Positions 7,757 through 16,582 of a stretch of 64,000 nt of DNA are shown one piece after another. The notes under the pieces are model-generated. The model saw only the letters and a program-made list of their open reading frames with translations. It did no database searches and had not been told where the DNA came from. Numbering within the stretch: the first letter of the stretch is position 1; each line of letters begins with the position of its first letter. Source of the DNA: Aeromonas tecta (GTDB lineage Bacteria > Pseudomonadota > Gammaproteobacteria > Enterobacterales > Aeromonadaceae); contig NZ_CDCA01000036.1 in assembly GCF_000820185.1 (NCBI RefSeq), positions 310,786-374,785 of the forward strand, in the 5' to 3' direction. The position numbers were made by a program, and so were the translations under genes.

Positions 7757-8185
7757 TCAGTCGTCATAGGGCAAGGTGTCGGGATCGCAATCCACATAAT
7801 CGGGCACCGGATCCTGCTCGAACTGCACCGCATTGATGTGGGTCGCCCCCTGCATCAGCGCCTTGCTCACCCGGTGCATGCCATCCATGACCCTACCCTC
7901 GCTATCGAGGATGATGAGATGGGCGAGATCGGCCGCCAGCATCAGCTGGCAGTGCTCGACGATGCTGCGCACCGTGGGTGTCACGCTGCCATGACCGTAC
8001 CAGTGATCCTTGTCCAGCTCCGCTATCTGGCCAAGCGGTACGGCGCGCACCGGCAGCACACGGCCGAGCCTTATCAGCCGGCGCACATCCCAGGCCAGCA
8101 GGCCTTCTGCGCTTGGGCGAAAGTGGTACTGGGCGCGGATGGACGAGATAAGGTCATCATCGCTGGGCATTGTCTGATGTGGCAT
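7757..8185 (-). CDS. Conserved protein with ParB/Srx-like nuclease-fold features
   Basis: About 142 residues from MPHQTMPSDDDL, chosen because a GAGGAG ribosome-binding site precedes this ATG; the longer frame to 8266 lacks one. The segment LIILDSEGRVMDGMHRVSKALMQGATHINAVQF resembles the DGxHR(xx)A core of ParB/sulfiredoxin-like folds, followed by an acidic tail. No DNA-binding helix-turn-helix is present, so it is not a chromosome-partition ParB. Function unknown. It is a single-gene unit flanked by two terminators with the same stem. Confidence 0.7.
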   Translation of the reverse strand: MPHQTMPSDDDLISSIRAQYHFRPSAEGLLAWDVRRLIRLGRVLPVRAVPLGQIAELDKDHWYGHGSVTPTVRSIVEHCQLMLAADLAHLIILDSEGRVMDGMHRVSKALMQGATHINAVQFEQDPVPDYVDCDPDTLPYDD

Positions 8186-8244
8186 GGGGACTCCTCGCTT
8201 GGCGGACTGAGCGCGGCCCCCAAATGGCGCCACGCTATAAACAA

Positions 8245-8268
8245 CAATGCCACCCGAGGGTGGCATTG
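8245..8268 (-). terminator. Intrinsic terminator after glyA
   Basis: CAATGCCACCC/GGGTGGCATTG stem 26 bases beyond the glyA stop. U-rich tracts flank both sides, so it could act in either direction. The stem sequence is the same as at 7705. Confidence 0.75.
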
Positions 8269-8293
8269 TTTTTATACCAAAATTTTTGGCGTA

Positions 8294-9547
8294 TCAGGCA
8301 TAAACCGGCAGACGACGGCAGATATCCAGCACTTTCTCACGCACGGTGGCCAGCACTTCGTCGTTGTCGTGGTTATCCAGCACGTCGCAGATCCAGCCAG
8401 CCAGCTGCTTGCTCTCGGCTTCCTTGAAGCCGCGGCGAGTGATGGCCGGGGTACCCAGACGCACACCGGAGGTGACGAAGGGGGAACGCGGATCGTTCGG
8501 CACCGAGTTCTTGTTGACGGTGATGTTGGCCTTGCCGAGGGCAGCATCGGCTTCTTTACCGGTCAGCTCGCGACCAATCAGGTCAACCAGCATGAGGTGG
8601 TTGTCGGTGCCGCCGGAGACAATCTTGTAACCGCGGGCCAGGAACACCTCGACCATGGCCTTGGCGTTCTTGACGACCTGAGCTTGGTAGGTCTTGAACT
8701 CGGGCTCAAGCGCTTCCTTGAAGGCCACTGCCTTACCGGCGATGACATGCATCAGCGGGCCGCCCTGGCCACCTGGGAAGACGGCGGAGTTCAGCTTCTT
8801 GTACAGATCTTCGTCATCGGCAGCGGAGAGGATCAGACCACCGCGCGGACCGGCCAGGGTCTTGTGGGTGGTGGAGGTGACCACGTGGGCGTGGGGCACC
8901 GGGTTCGGGTAGACGCCTGCGGCAATCAGACCGGCCACGTGGGCCATGTCGACGAACAGCCAGGCACCGATCTTGTCGGCGATCTCGCGCATGCGGGCCC
9001 AATCAACGATACCGGAATAGGCGGAGAAGCCACCGATCATCATCTTCGGCTTGTGCTCGATGGCCAGACGTTCCATCTCGTCGTAGTCAATCTTGCCGGA
9101 CTCATCGATGCCGTAGGGAATGATGTTGTACAGCTTGCCGGAGAAGTTGACCGGGGAGCCGTGGGTCAGGTGACCGCCGTGGGCCAGGTTCATGCCCAGC
9201 ACGGTGTCGCCCGGCTGCAGCAGAGCCATGTAGACGGCGCTGTTGGCCTGGGAGCCGGAGTGCGGCTGCACGTTTGCGTAAGTGGCACCAAACAGTTCCT
9301 TGGCGCGCTCGATGGCCAGGGTCTCGACCACGTCCACGTACTCGCAACCACCGTAGTAACGCTTGGCCGGATAGCCTTCTGCGTACTTGTTGGTCAGCTG
9401 GGAGCCCTGGGCTTCCATGACGCGGGGGCTGGTGTAGTTCTCAGACGCGATAAGCTCAATATGCTCTTCCTGACGACGGGTTTCGTCTGTGATGGCCTGC
9501 CACAGCTCAGGATCATAGCCTGCGATGGTCATGTCACGTTTCAACAT
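8294..9547 (-). CDS. glyA: Serine hydroxymethyltransferase
   Basis: GlyA is the pyridoxal-phosphate enzyme that converts serine and tetrahydrofolate to glycine and 5,10-methylene-THF. The 417-residue product starts [19 protein letters not shown] like the E. coli enzyme and shows [26 protein letters not shown], the PLP-lysine motif [13 protein letters not shown] (here STTHKTL) and [12 protein letters not shown]. An AGGAG site lies ten bases before this ATG; the upstream extension to 9640 is not conserved. A PurR-like site overlaps the leader. Confidence 0.97.
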   Translation of the reverse strand: MLKRDMTIAGYDPELWQAITDETRRQEEHIELIASENYTSPRVMEAQGSQLTNKYAEGYPAKRYYGGCEYVDVVETLAIERAKELFGATYANVQPHSGSQANSAVYMALLQPGDTVLGMNLAHGGHLTHGSPVNFSGKLYNIIPYGIDESGKIDYDEMERLAIEHKPKMMIGGFSAYSGIVDWARMREIADKIGAWLFVDMAHVAGLIAAGVYPNPVPHAHVVTSTTHKTLAGPRGGLILSAADDEDLYKKLNSAVFPGGQGGPLMHVIAGKAVAFKEALEPEFKTYQAQVVKNAKAMVEVFLARGYKIVSGGTDNHLMLVDLIGRELTGKEADAALGKANITVNKNSVPNDPRSPFVTSGVRLGTPAITRRGFKEAESKQLAGWICDVLDNHDNDEVLATVREKVLDICRRLPVYA

Positions 9548-9562
9548 CCGTTTATCTCCTGA

Positions 9563-9578
9563 AAATCGTTTGCGCGTT
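9563..9578. promoter_or_regulatory. Candidate PurR operator of glyA
   Basis: The 16 bases centred on AATCGTTTGCG closely resemble the PurR box upstream of E. coli glyA and share the CGCAAACG core of the PurR consensus. The site lies 16-31 bases before the glyA ATG, so a repressor bound here would act on or just downstream of the transcription start. Confidence 0.45.
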
Positions 9579-9677
9579 AGGTGAAATAGGCTCGCGCATT
9601 GTAACCGGAGCGGGTTCAAAGAGACAGTCCAACCACCCAAAAAAATGTTGAATATATGTTGTAAAATGCAAAGTTAT

Positions 9678-12497
9678 TTAGCCGGAGGCCGCCGTTTTCG
9701 CCGCCAGCCAGTCATGCAACCCCTTCAGCGCCGCCGCAAATTGCCCTGTCAGCACCTGCGTGTCATCACCGCCCGCCTCCAGTTCGGCGCAGCGCTCGGC
9801 GAACTCGGCCAAGCCCAGTGCCAGCGCGCTGCCCTTGAGTTTGTGGGCCAGTTGACGGCGCGCCTCCCCCGGCTCGCTCTGTGCCAACTCGGCGACCAGC
9901 GTCTTGCCCTGTGACTCAAACAACGCGATCAGCTGCCGGATACGCTCCTGGCCGAGCAGCGCCAGATCGGCATCCAACACCTCATTGACCGGCGTCCGGG
10001 TCTGAGGCGTCGCTGGCCCCCTCTGGGTCGAGACAACTGCCTGCTCTTCGTCCTTGAACAGATGGCTGATGGCGCTGGCCAGCGCAGTCAGTCGCACCGG
10101 CTTGCCGACAAAATCGGCAAAGCCCGCCGCCAGACAATGGCGGATATCCTCGGGGTACATCTGGGCCGAGATGGCGATGGCGGGCAGTGCACGCTCGTGC
10201 ACCTCCTCGCTGATGGCGGCCAGATCTTCGCGCAGGCTGAGGCCATCCATGTCCGGCAGATTGATGTCGAGCAGCGCCAGATCGAACGCCCGCTCGGTCA
10301 CCAGGCTCAGCGCGCTGCGACCATCCTCCGCCAGGGTGACGCTGTGGCCGAGCCGATCCAGCATGCCTTGCGCCACCAGCCGGTTGATCTCGTTGTCTTC
10401 CACCAACAAGATCTCGCGCGGCTGGCACTGCAGGAAGGGCTGCGATTCGGCGGGCAAGAGCGCGGCCGAGCGTTGCAGCGGCAGACTGAAGCTGAAACGA
10501 CAACCGGCCCCCGCTTGGCTGGACAGCAACAATTCACCGCCCATGGCGCTCACCAGCTTCTGGCTGATGGCGAGCCCAAGCCCGGTGCCGCCCTGATGGC
10601 CCATGTCCCGCTTGCGCTGGCGAAACGCCTCGAACACCGCCTGTTGCTCATCTGCGGCGATGCCGGGGCCGGTATCGCTGACCACGAATTCGATGCAGGG
10701 CTCGGCACAGGGGCCACCGCAGTTCAGCGCTGCCACGTCGAGCCTTATCCAGCCCTTGCTGGTGAACTTGACCGCGTTGCCCAGCAGGTTGGCCAGCACC
10801 TGGCGCAACTTGCCCATGTCCCCTTCCACCACCGGCGGCAAGGTGGGCGCGCAGCTCAGTTCGAGCCGCAACCCCTTGGCCTCGGCTTTGGGTCTGAACA
10901 GCGCCGTCAGCTCCTCGGCCAGCTGTGGCAGCGGGAAGGGCTCGCGGCGTGCCTCCACGTGGCCCGCCTCAATCTTGGAGTAGTCGAGAATGTCGTTGAG
11001 GATCTCGAGCAGGGATTCCCCGCTGTGCTCGATGGCGGCAAGGTAGCGCTGCTGCATCACATTGAGGCTAGTGTCTTCCAGCAGGGTGAGCCCCCCCAGA
11101 ATGCCGTTCATGGGGGTGCGGATCTCGTGGCTCATGGTGGCCAGGAAGACCGACTTGGCACGGTTGGCCTGCTCGGCCTCGGCGCGGGCCAGCCGCTGTT
11201 TCTCCACCTCTTCGTTGAGGCGATCGTTGGCATGGCTGAGCTGCAAGGTGCGCTCCTCCACCCGCGACTCCAGCTCGCGCTGATAGCGGCCAAGCTCGAT
11301 GGCGTTGTCACGAAACACCTGTAAGGCCTGACCCAGCTCGGCCAGCTCGTCCCGCCCCTCGGCGGCGATGGGGCGCAGCGGCGCCAGATCCCCCCGGGCC
11401 AGCCGGCTCATCCCCTCCACCGCATGTTGCAGCGGCCAGACGATGCGGCCATAGACCATGCGCCACATCAGCAGGATCAACAGGCCAAGGGTGAGCAGGC
11501 CGATCAGCACCAGGGCTCGCTCCACCAGTTGCAGCCGCTCACGCAGCGCCTGCTGACTCTGACCCAGGGCGTCGCGCGCGCCGCTGACCAGGGCCCCGAC
11601 CTGCTGGTTGAGGCTGCTCATCATGGCGTCATTGGCCGAGGCCAGCACCCGCAGCGCCTCTCCCTTGCCGAGCCAGTCACTGCGCAGTTGCACCAGTCGA
11701 TCGCTCTGCTCAAGCACGCTGAGCGCCTGATCCACCGACGCCCGGCGGCCGGGATCCGTCACCGCCCCCGCCCGCAGCCGCAAGATGGCCAACTCCCTGC
11801 GCACATCCTGTTGCAACTGTTGCAGGGCCGAGGGCTGATCGCTTCGCCAGACTTCTTCGATGCGCTGTTGCTGCATCAGGGTGCGATGACGCAGTTCGGT
11901 CATCTGCTCCAGCCAGTCGAGATCCTGCTCCAACAGTCGATCCAGCGCCGCGTCAGCCTGCTTGCCCTGCAGCCGATAGAGATCTCCAATGCCCGCCACC
12001 ATCACCGTCTCGGCATTCTCCATCTGGCTGCGCGCGAGCTCGGCCACCTGGCCCGCGGCCCTCACCAGACGGGTACGCAGCTCCCCCCCTTGCGTCATCA
12101 GGGTCAACCGCTCCCCCACCAGCCAACCCTGTTGTCCGAGGTTGCCGATGATGGTCTGGCTGAGCCGGTGCAGTTGCGCCAGATCGCCCTCGGTGCCGAG
12201 TTGCTCCAGCACCCGCTGCATCTGCTGCCCCTGCAGGGTCAGCAGGCGTCCCTGATGTTCGCGCTCCGCCTCGCTGCTCGCCATGGCCAGCAGGTGAGAC
12301 GAGTTCTGGATCTCGCCGCTCAGGCGGGACAGGGTGCGGGCACTCTCCTGGCTCGCCAGGGTCTGCTGCACCCCCTGCTCCAATTGGCGCAGGCGATTGA
12401 GCCCGACCCAACCCAGCAGGGAGGCGCTCAGGGTCAGCAATGCCATCAGGGAGAAGGCCAGCAGTAACTTGCCGCCCAGGCCGGAAAAGATTCTCAC
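9678..12497 (-). CDS. torS: TorS hybrid sensor histidine kinase for TMAO
   Basis: An inner-membrane tripartite sensor: N-terminal TM helix, a large periplasmic helical sensor, second TM near residues 320-340, HAMP, histidine kinase ([17 protein letters not shown], then ATPase boxes including [18 protein letters not shown] and [10 protein letters not shown]), a receiver with [11 protein letters not shown] and a C-terminal HPt domain with [13 protein letters not shown]. Sequence and layout match TorS, which with TorT detects trimethylamine N-oxide and passes phosphate to TorR. I choose the GTG at 12497 because AAGGA precedes it; a GTG at 12545 would add 16 residues. Divergent from torT. Confidence 0.93.
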   Translation of the reverse strand: MRIFSGLGGKLLLAFSLMALLTLSASLLGWVGLNRLRQLEQGVQQTLASQESARTLSRLSGEIQNSSHLLAMASSEAEREHQGRLLTLQGQQMQRVLEQLGTEGDLAQLHRLSQTIIGNLGQQGWLVGERLTLMTQGGELRTRLVRAAGQVAELARSQMENAETVMVAGIGDLYRLQGKQADAALDRLLEQDLDWLEQMTELRHRTLMQQQRIEEVWRSDQPSALQQLQQDVRRELAILRLRAGAVTDPGRRASVDQALSVLEQSDRLVQLRSDWLGKGEALRVLASANDAMMSSLNQQVGALVSGARDALGQSQQALRERLQLVERALVLIGLLTLGLLILLMWRMVYGRIVWPLQHAVEGMSRLARGDLAPLRPIAAEGRDELAELGQALQVFRDNAIELGRYQRELESRVEERTLQLSHANDRLNEEVEKQRLARAEAEQANRAKSVFLATMSHEIRTPMNGILGGLTLLEDTSLNVMQQRYLAAIEHSGESLLEILNDILDYSKIEAGHVEARREPFPLPQLAEELTALFRPKAEAKGLRLELSCAPTLPPVVEGDMGKLRQVLANLLGNAVKFTSKGWIRLDVAALNCGGPCAEPCIEFVVSDTGPGIAADEQQAVFEAFRQRKRDMGHQGGTGLGLAISQKLVSAMGGELLLSSQAGAGCRFSFSLPLQRSAALLPAESQPFLQCQPREILLVEDNEINRLVAQGMLDRLGHSVTLAEDGRSALSLVTERAFDLALLDINLPDMDGLSLREDLAAISEEVHERALPAIAISAQMYPEDIRHCLAAGFADFVGKPVRLTALASAISHLFKDEEQAVVSTQRGPATPQTRTPVNEVLDADLALLGQERIRQLIALFESQGKTLVAELAQSEPGEARRQLAHKLKGSALALGLAEFAERCAELEAGGDDTQVLTGQFAAALKGLHDWLAAKTAASG

Positions 12498-12566
12498 GCG
12501 GGATCCTTGGTTGTGATCGGTTTTGTCCGGATAATACGGCCTCACACTTTAACAAAACCCTCTGCC

Positions 12567-13619
12567 ATGCGAAGCCTCTCTCTGTGCATTCTGCTCGCGC
12601 TGCTCGTCCGTCCCGCCGTCGCCTTCGAGGTGGAACACTGGCCTGCCGGTACCTTCACCGGCGAGCCAAGCCGACTGCAATGGGCGGGGCCCACTCCCCT
12701 TCCCAGGCCGCTGACCCTGTGCGTCCTCTACCCTCATCTGCGCGATGCCTACTGGCTGTCGGTCAATCAGGGCATGGTGGAGGAGGCCAAGCGGCTCGGG
12801 GCCACCCTGCGGATCCATGAGGCGGGCGGCTACGGGGCGCTGACCGAGCAGCGCCAGCAGCTGCGCCAATGCGTCAGCGAGGGCAGTGACGCCATCCTGC
12901 TCGGCGCGGTGAGCTATGACGGCCTGGCAAAGGCTATCAAGCAAGTGCCCCTGCCGGTATTCGGGCTGGTCAACGATCTCGCCCCCGGCCTCGCCATCGC
13001 CCAGGTCGGCGTGCCCTGGCAGCAGATGGGCTGGCGCATCGGCCACTGGCTGGCAGAGCGCCACCCGGCGGGCAGCCCACCGGTCTCGGTCGCCCTCTTC
13101 CCGGGCCCCGACTCGGGTAGCGGCACCGCCTTGGTTGAATCCGGCTTCAAGGACGCCATTCGCGGCAGCGCCATCAAGCTCGTCATCACGATGCGCGGTG
13201 ACAACAGCCGCGAGATCCAGCGTACCCTGGTGCAGCAGAGCCTGGCCCGCCATCCCGATCTGGACTACCTGGTGGGAGGGGCCATCGCCGCCGAGGTGGC
13301 GGTCAACGAACTGGCCCAGCACAATGCCAGCCACCCCCAGGTGCTCTCCACCTACTTCAGCCACGGCGTGCAACGGGGCCTGCTGCGCGGCAAGATCCTC
13401 GCCGCCAACAGCGATCAGATGCGTGAGCAGGGGCGCCTCGCGGTGGCTCAGGCGGTCTGCCTGCTGCAACAACCGGCCGCCACTGAGCAGCAATGTCCTC
13501 GCGTCATGGGCCCTCCTATCCTGACCCTGACCGCCCCCCTGAGCGACCCTACAAATTCGTTGTCAGAGGGCAGTTTTCGCCCCATCTACCGGGTCGGCAC
13601 CGACCCGGGTACCCCGTGA
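12567..13619 (+). CDS. torT: Periplasmic TMAO-binding protein TorT
   Basis: TorT is the periplasmic binding-protein-like partner that presents TMAO to TorS. The start MRSLSLCILLALLVRPAVA forms a clear signal peptide; the mature protein has the LacI/ribose-binding fold (LCVLYPHLRDAYWLSVNQGMVEEAKRLG, SDAILLGAVSYDGLAKAI, HPDLDYLVGGAIAAEVAVNEL). The longer frame beginning at a TTG (12507) is less likely. No strong ribosome-binding site is visible before 12567. It is transcribed away from torS, and both starts lie within about 70 bp. Confidence 0.9.
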   Translation: MRSLSLCILLALLVRPAVAFEVEHWPAGTFTGEPSRLQWAGPTPLPRPLTLCVLYPHLRDAYWLSVNQGMVEEAKRLGATLRIHEAGGYGALTEQRQQLRQCVSEGSDAILLGAVSYDGLAKAIKQVPLPVFGLVNDLAPGLAIAQVGVPWQQMGWRIGHWLAERHPAGSPPVSVALFPGPDSGSGTALVESGFKDAIRGSAIKLVITMRGDNSREIQRTLVQQSLARHPDLDYLVGGAIAAEVAVNELAQHNASHPQVLSTYFSHGVQRGLLRGKILAANSDQMREQGRLAVAQAVCLLQQPAATEQQCPRVMGPPILTLTAPLSDPTNSLSEGSFRPIYRVGTDPGTP

Positions 13620-13727
13620 GCCAAAATCCGAAGCGGATCACAACCAGGCCAGTTCCCATCTTGTAACATATTCATTCGAATCGAATTTTAGCTGGGAACC
13701 GCACGAGCCAACATGGGGGACATCGCG

Positions 13728-14024
13728 ATGGAACATCTGCTGACCTTTATCATCCTGGTTGTTTTCTTTCTGTTCTACTGGGTCTACTACACCCATCAGC
13801 GCAAGCGCGTCCCCGCCATCCATTGGGAAGAACTGCCCACCAAGGCCCAGTACCTGGCGGCCCATCCGGAGGCGGTCGACGGCAAGATAGTGTTCTGCTG
13901 CCACTGCGGCCACCACAAACTGCTGGAGGTGGGTCTGGTGCATCTGGCAGACTTTCGACGTGAATGGGCCTGCGCCAAGTGCAAGCGGGTGCTGTTTCGG
14001 GCCGCCGACGATCAGCAGGCCTGA
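13728..14024 (+). CDS. Small membrane-anchored zinc-ribbon protein
   Basis: Ninety-eight residues from MEHLLTFIILVVFFLFYW: one N-terminal membrane helix, then a cytoplasmic domain with CCHCGHHK and CAKC pairs that looks like a zinc ribbon or rubredoxin-like knuckle. I do not recognise a named family. The ATG at 13728 is preceded by GGGGGA at good spacing; an ATG at 13713 would add five residues. It lies between torT and torR on the plus strand with the following GFA gene, so it may belong to the tor region or simply be cargo. Confidence 0.6.
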   Translation: MEHLLTFIILVVFFLFYWVYYTHQRKRVPAIHWEELPTKAQYLAAHPEAVDGKIVFCCHCGHHKLLEVGLVHLADFRREWACAKCKRVLFRAADDQQA

Positions 14025-14050
14025 GCCGCCAACGAGACGGGGAAAGAGAG

Positions 14051-14455
14051 ATGAGAATGCTACACGCCAGTTGCCTGTGCGGGGCCGTCGGCCTGCAGTT
14101 GCCGGATCAATTTGACTACATGGGCAACTGCCATTGCAGCGAATGCCGCAAGTTTTCAGGGGCGGATTACGCCTCGGTGGGCGGGCTGGATGGGGACAAG
14201 GTGGAAATAGTGAAGGGAGGCGACGCCATCGCCCGCTTCCAGAAGTCGGCGGAGACCTCCCTCGCCTTCTGCCGCCATTGCGGCTCCAGCCTGTTCAGTC
14301 AGAAACGCAGCAGCGGCAAGATCAATCTGCGACTGGGGGTACTCGATGATGTGCCAAGCCAGCAACCGGCTTTCCACATCTTCATCGGCTCCAAGGCGCC
14401 CTGGCACCGGATAGGGGACGACTGCCCGCAGTTTGAGACCCGACCACCGGCCTGA
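14051..14455 (+). CDS. GFA-family (glutathione-dependent formaldehyde-activating-like) zinc protein
   Basis: A 134-residue protein of the GFA/CENP-V fold. Cysteine ligands are ASCLCGAV, NCHCSECRKFSG and FCRHCGSSLF, the classical three-cluster pattern, followed by KINLRLGVLDD and PAFHIFIGSKAPWH. Members include enzymes that help S-hydroxymethylglutathione formation, but most have no proven reaction. TMAO and its breakdown products are a source of formaldehyde, so the tor location is suggestive only. It begins 27 bases after the zinc-ribbon gene, so the two are probably co-transcribed. Confidence 0.82.
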   Translation: MRMLHASCLCGAVGLQLPDQFDYMGNCHCSECRKFSGADYASVGGLDGDKVEIVKGGDAIARFQKSAETSLAFCRHCGSSLFSQKRSSGKINLRLGVLDDVPSQQPAFHIFIGSKAPWHRIGDDCPQFETRPPA

Positions 14456-14536
14456 AGGCAAAATAAACCACCACCTACTACAAGAAAACTTATTAAATAG
14501 TTCACAAAAGACAATAAAAACAGCCTAATTCACTGC

Positions 14537-15250
14537 TTATGGCGCTATCTGACCAGCAAACAGATACCCCTCGCCATGGACGGTGACAAACAGCTGGGGA
14601 TCCCGCGGATCCTCTTCCAGCTTGCCCCGCAGCCGGCGGATCAGCACGTCTATGGTGCGATCGCTCGGGCCATCGCCACGATGCGTCACCAGCGAGAGGA
14701 TCCGCTCCCGGCTGAGCACCCGGCCCGCATGGGCGACGAACACCACCAGCACCTCGTATTCCGCCTTGGTGAGGCGCACCGGCACCCCGTCCTTGCTGAG
14801 CTGACGACGGGGAATATCGAAGCGCCAGGGGCCAAAGCGCACCGCATCGTCCACTGGCTCGCTCGCCCCCTGAGCGGGCGCCGCCAGCGAGATGCGCCAC
14901 AGCAGGTTCTTGACCCGCACCAGCAACTCCCTCAGCTCAAACGGCTTGGTGACATAGTCATCGGCCCCCATCTCGAGCCCCACTATCCGGTCCACCGCAT
15001 CGCTGCGGCCGGTCACCAAGATGATACCCACCGTGCTGCGGGCACGCAGTTCGCGGGTCAGCAGCAGGCCATCCTCCCCCGGCAGGTTGATGTCCAGCAT
15101 CACCAGGGCTATCTCCTGCTCCGCCAGTGCGGCTCGCATCCCCTGCCCGTCCTCCACCGCGGTCACGGCATACCCCTCCCGCTCGAAATAGCCGGTCAGC
15201 TTCTCGCGGGTCACGACGTCATCTTCGACGACCAGTATGTGGTGGCGCAT
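14537..15250 (-). CDS. torR: TorR response regulator
   Basis: OmpR-family regulator: receiver domain from MRHHILVVEDDVVTREKL with LVMLDINLPGEDG holding the phospho-acceptor, then a winged-helix DNA-binding domain (LTKAEYEVLVVFVAHAG, DRTIDVLIRRLRGKLEEDP). TorR activates torCAD on TMAO and represses its own gene in E. coli. The start at 15250 matches E. coli TorR; an in-frame ATG at 15292 would add 14 residues and lies inside a candidate tor box, which argues against it. Divergent from torC. The 80 bases after the stop are AT-rich without a clear terminator. Confidence 0.94.
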   Translation of the reverse strand: MRHHILVVEDDVVTREKLTGYFEREGYAVTAVEDGQGMRAALAEQEIALVMLDINLPGEDGLLLTRELRARSTVGIILVTGRSDAVDRIVGLEMGADDYVTKPFELRELLVRVKNLLWRISLAAPAQGASEPVDDAVRFGPWRFDIPRRQLSKDGVPVRLTKAEYEVLVVFVAHAGRVLSRERILSLVTHRGDGPSDRTIDVLIRRLRGKLEEDPRDPQLFVTVHGEGYLFAGQIAP

Positions 15251-15284
15251 GGCAGGGCTCGCAGCAGGAACAGGGGGGATTATT

Positions 15285-15347
15285 CTATTCATATTTTGTC
15301 ATAAATACCCCTAATTCATTAATTTTTACCGGCAACCCTGTTCACAG
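15285..15347. promoter_or_regulatory. Candidate tor boxes (TorR sites) in the torR-torC spacer
   Basis: Three direct decamers resemble the E. coli tor box CTGTTCATAT: CTATTCATAT at 15285, CTAATTCATT at 15311 and CTGTTCACAG at 15338. Their TTCAY cores are spaced 27 and 26 bp, placing them on one DNA face with about two and a half turns between. The first two lie next to torR and the third upstream of torC, consistent with control of both genes. Confidence 0.55.
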
Positions 15348-15395
15348 CATCTCCCTATCATGGCTCGCATCAAAAAAGCGATGTGAGAGACCCCC

Positions 15396-16559
15396 ATGAA
15401 GAAACTCTGGCACTTCCTACGTACCCCCAGCCGCCGCTGGTCGGTGCTGGCACTGATCCTGGTCGGGGTCGGTGTGACCCTGGCCGGCACCGTCGGCCTG
15501 CACTACGGCTTCGAGAAGACCAGCTCGCTGGAATTCTGCGTCTCCTGCCACTCCATGGAGAGCACCGTCTATCCGGAGTACAAGGAGTCCATCCACTTCA
15601 AAAACGCCTCCGGGGTACAGGCGGTCTGTACCGACTGCCATCAGCCCAAGGACTTCGTCGGCAAGGTGGCCCGCAAGATGGAGGCCGCCAACGACCTCTA
15701 TCAGGAGTTCATCGGCCACAGCATCGATACCCAGGAGAAGTTCGAGGACAGGCGCCTGCACCTGGCCGAGAAGGTATGGGCTCGCATGAGCAGCAATAAC
15801 TCCAAGACCTGCAAGTCCTGTCACAGCTACGACAACATGGATCACGCCAAGCAATCTCCTGCCGCCGCCCTGGCCATGAAGGACGCCGCCGCCAAGAACA
15901 TGAACTGCATCGAGTGCCACAAGGGCATCGCCCACGAGCTGCCGAACATGGCTGGGGGCTTCCGCGCCACCTTCGCCAGCCTCAAGGATGCAGCTCAGGA
16001 GGCGCCCGCCGCCGAGGTGCTCTACAGCCTGGCCGAGAAGGATCTCTATGCCAGCGAGCAGAGCACAGAAGCCGTCGGCAAGCTGCTGCCAGCGTCCCGT
16101 ATCGAGGTGCTGGCCCGCAATGGCGATCGTCTCCAGGTGTCGGTCGAAGGCTGGCGAGAGCGGGACGGCAAGGGCCGGGTGCTGAGTGAATACATGGGCA
16201 AGCGGGTCTTCGTGGCCACCCTGCGCGATGAGCTCAAGGCGGGCGAACAGGTGCTCAAGCAACAGATGGATGAAGCCACCCAGATCCCCTGGGAGCAGGT
16301 GCGCGTTCAGGCCTGGGTCGATGGCAAGGGGCTTGAGCCTTCCCTGCAGCCCATCTGGGACTATGCCGGCGAGATGTACAAGTCCACCTGCAACTCCTGC
16401 CACGCGGCGCCGGATCCCGCTCACTTCACCGCCAACGGCTGGATCTCCGGACTCAAGGCCATGTCTGCCTATTACCGCCTGAGCAAGGAAGAGGAGCGCA
16501 CCCTGCTCAAATACCTGCAGAACCACGCCGCCGACACCGGCGGTCAGGGTAGCCACTAA
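15396..16559 (+). CDS. torC: Pentaheme c-type cytochrome TorC
   Basis: TorC carries electrons from menaquinol to periplasmic TorA. A single N-terminal membrane anchor (about residues 18-38) is followed by a NapC/NirT-like tetraheme domain with CVSCH, CTDCH, CKSCH and CIECH, and a C-terminal domain with a fifth heme site CNSCH. 387 residues agrees with the E. coli protein. Start follows the candidate tor boxes and torA begins 23 bases downstream. Confidence 0.96.
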   Translation: MKKLWHFLRTPSRRWSVLALILVGVGVTLAGTVGLHYGFEKTSSLEFCVSCHSMESTVYPEYKESIHFKNASGVQAVCTDCHQPKDFVGKVARKMEAANDLYQEFIGHSIDTQEKFEDRRLHLAEKVWARMSSNNSKTCKSCHSYDNMDHAKQSPAAALAMKDAAAKNMNCIECHKGIAHELPNMAGGFRATFASLKDAAQEAPAAEVLYSLAEKDLYASEQSTEAVGKLLPASRIEVLARNGDRLQVSVEGWRERDGKGRVLSEYMGKRVFVATLRDELKAGEQVLKQQMDEATQIPWEQVRVQAWVDGKGLEPSLQPIWDYAGEMYKSTCNSCHAAPDPAHFTANGWISGLKAMSAYYRLSKEEERTLLKYLQNHAADTGGQGSH

Positions 16560-16582
16560 GGATTCGAAAGAGGAATAACATC

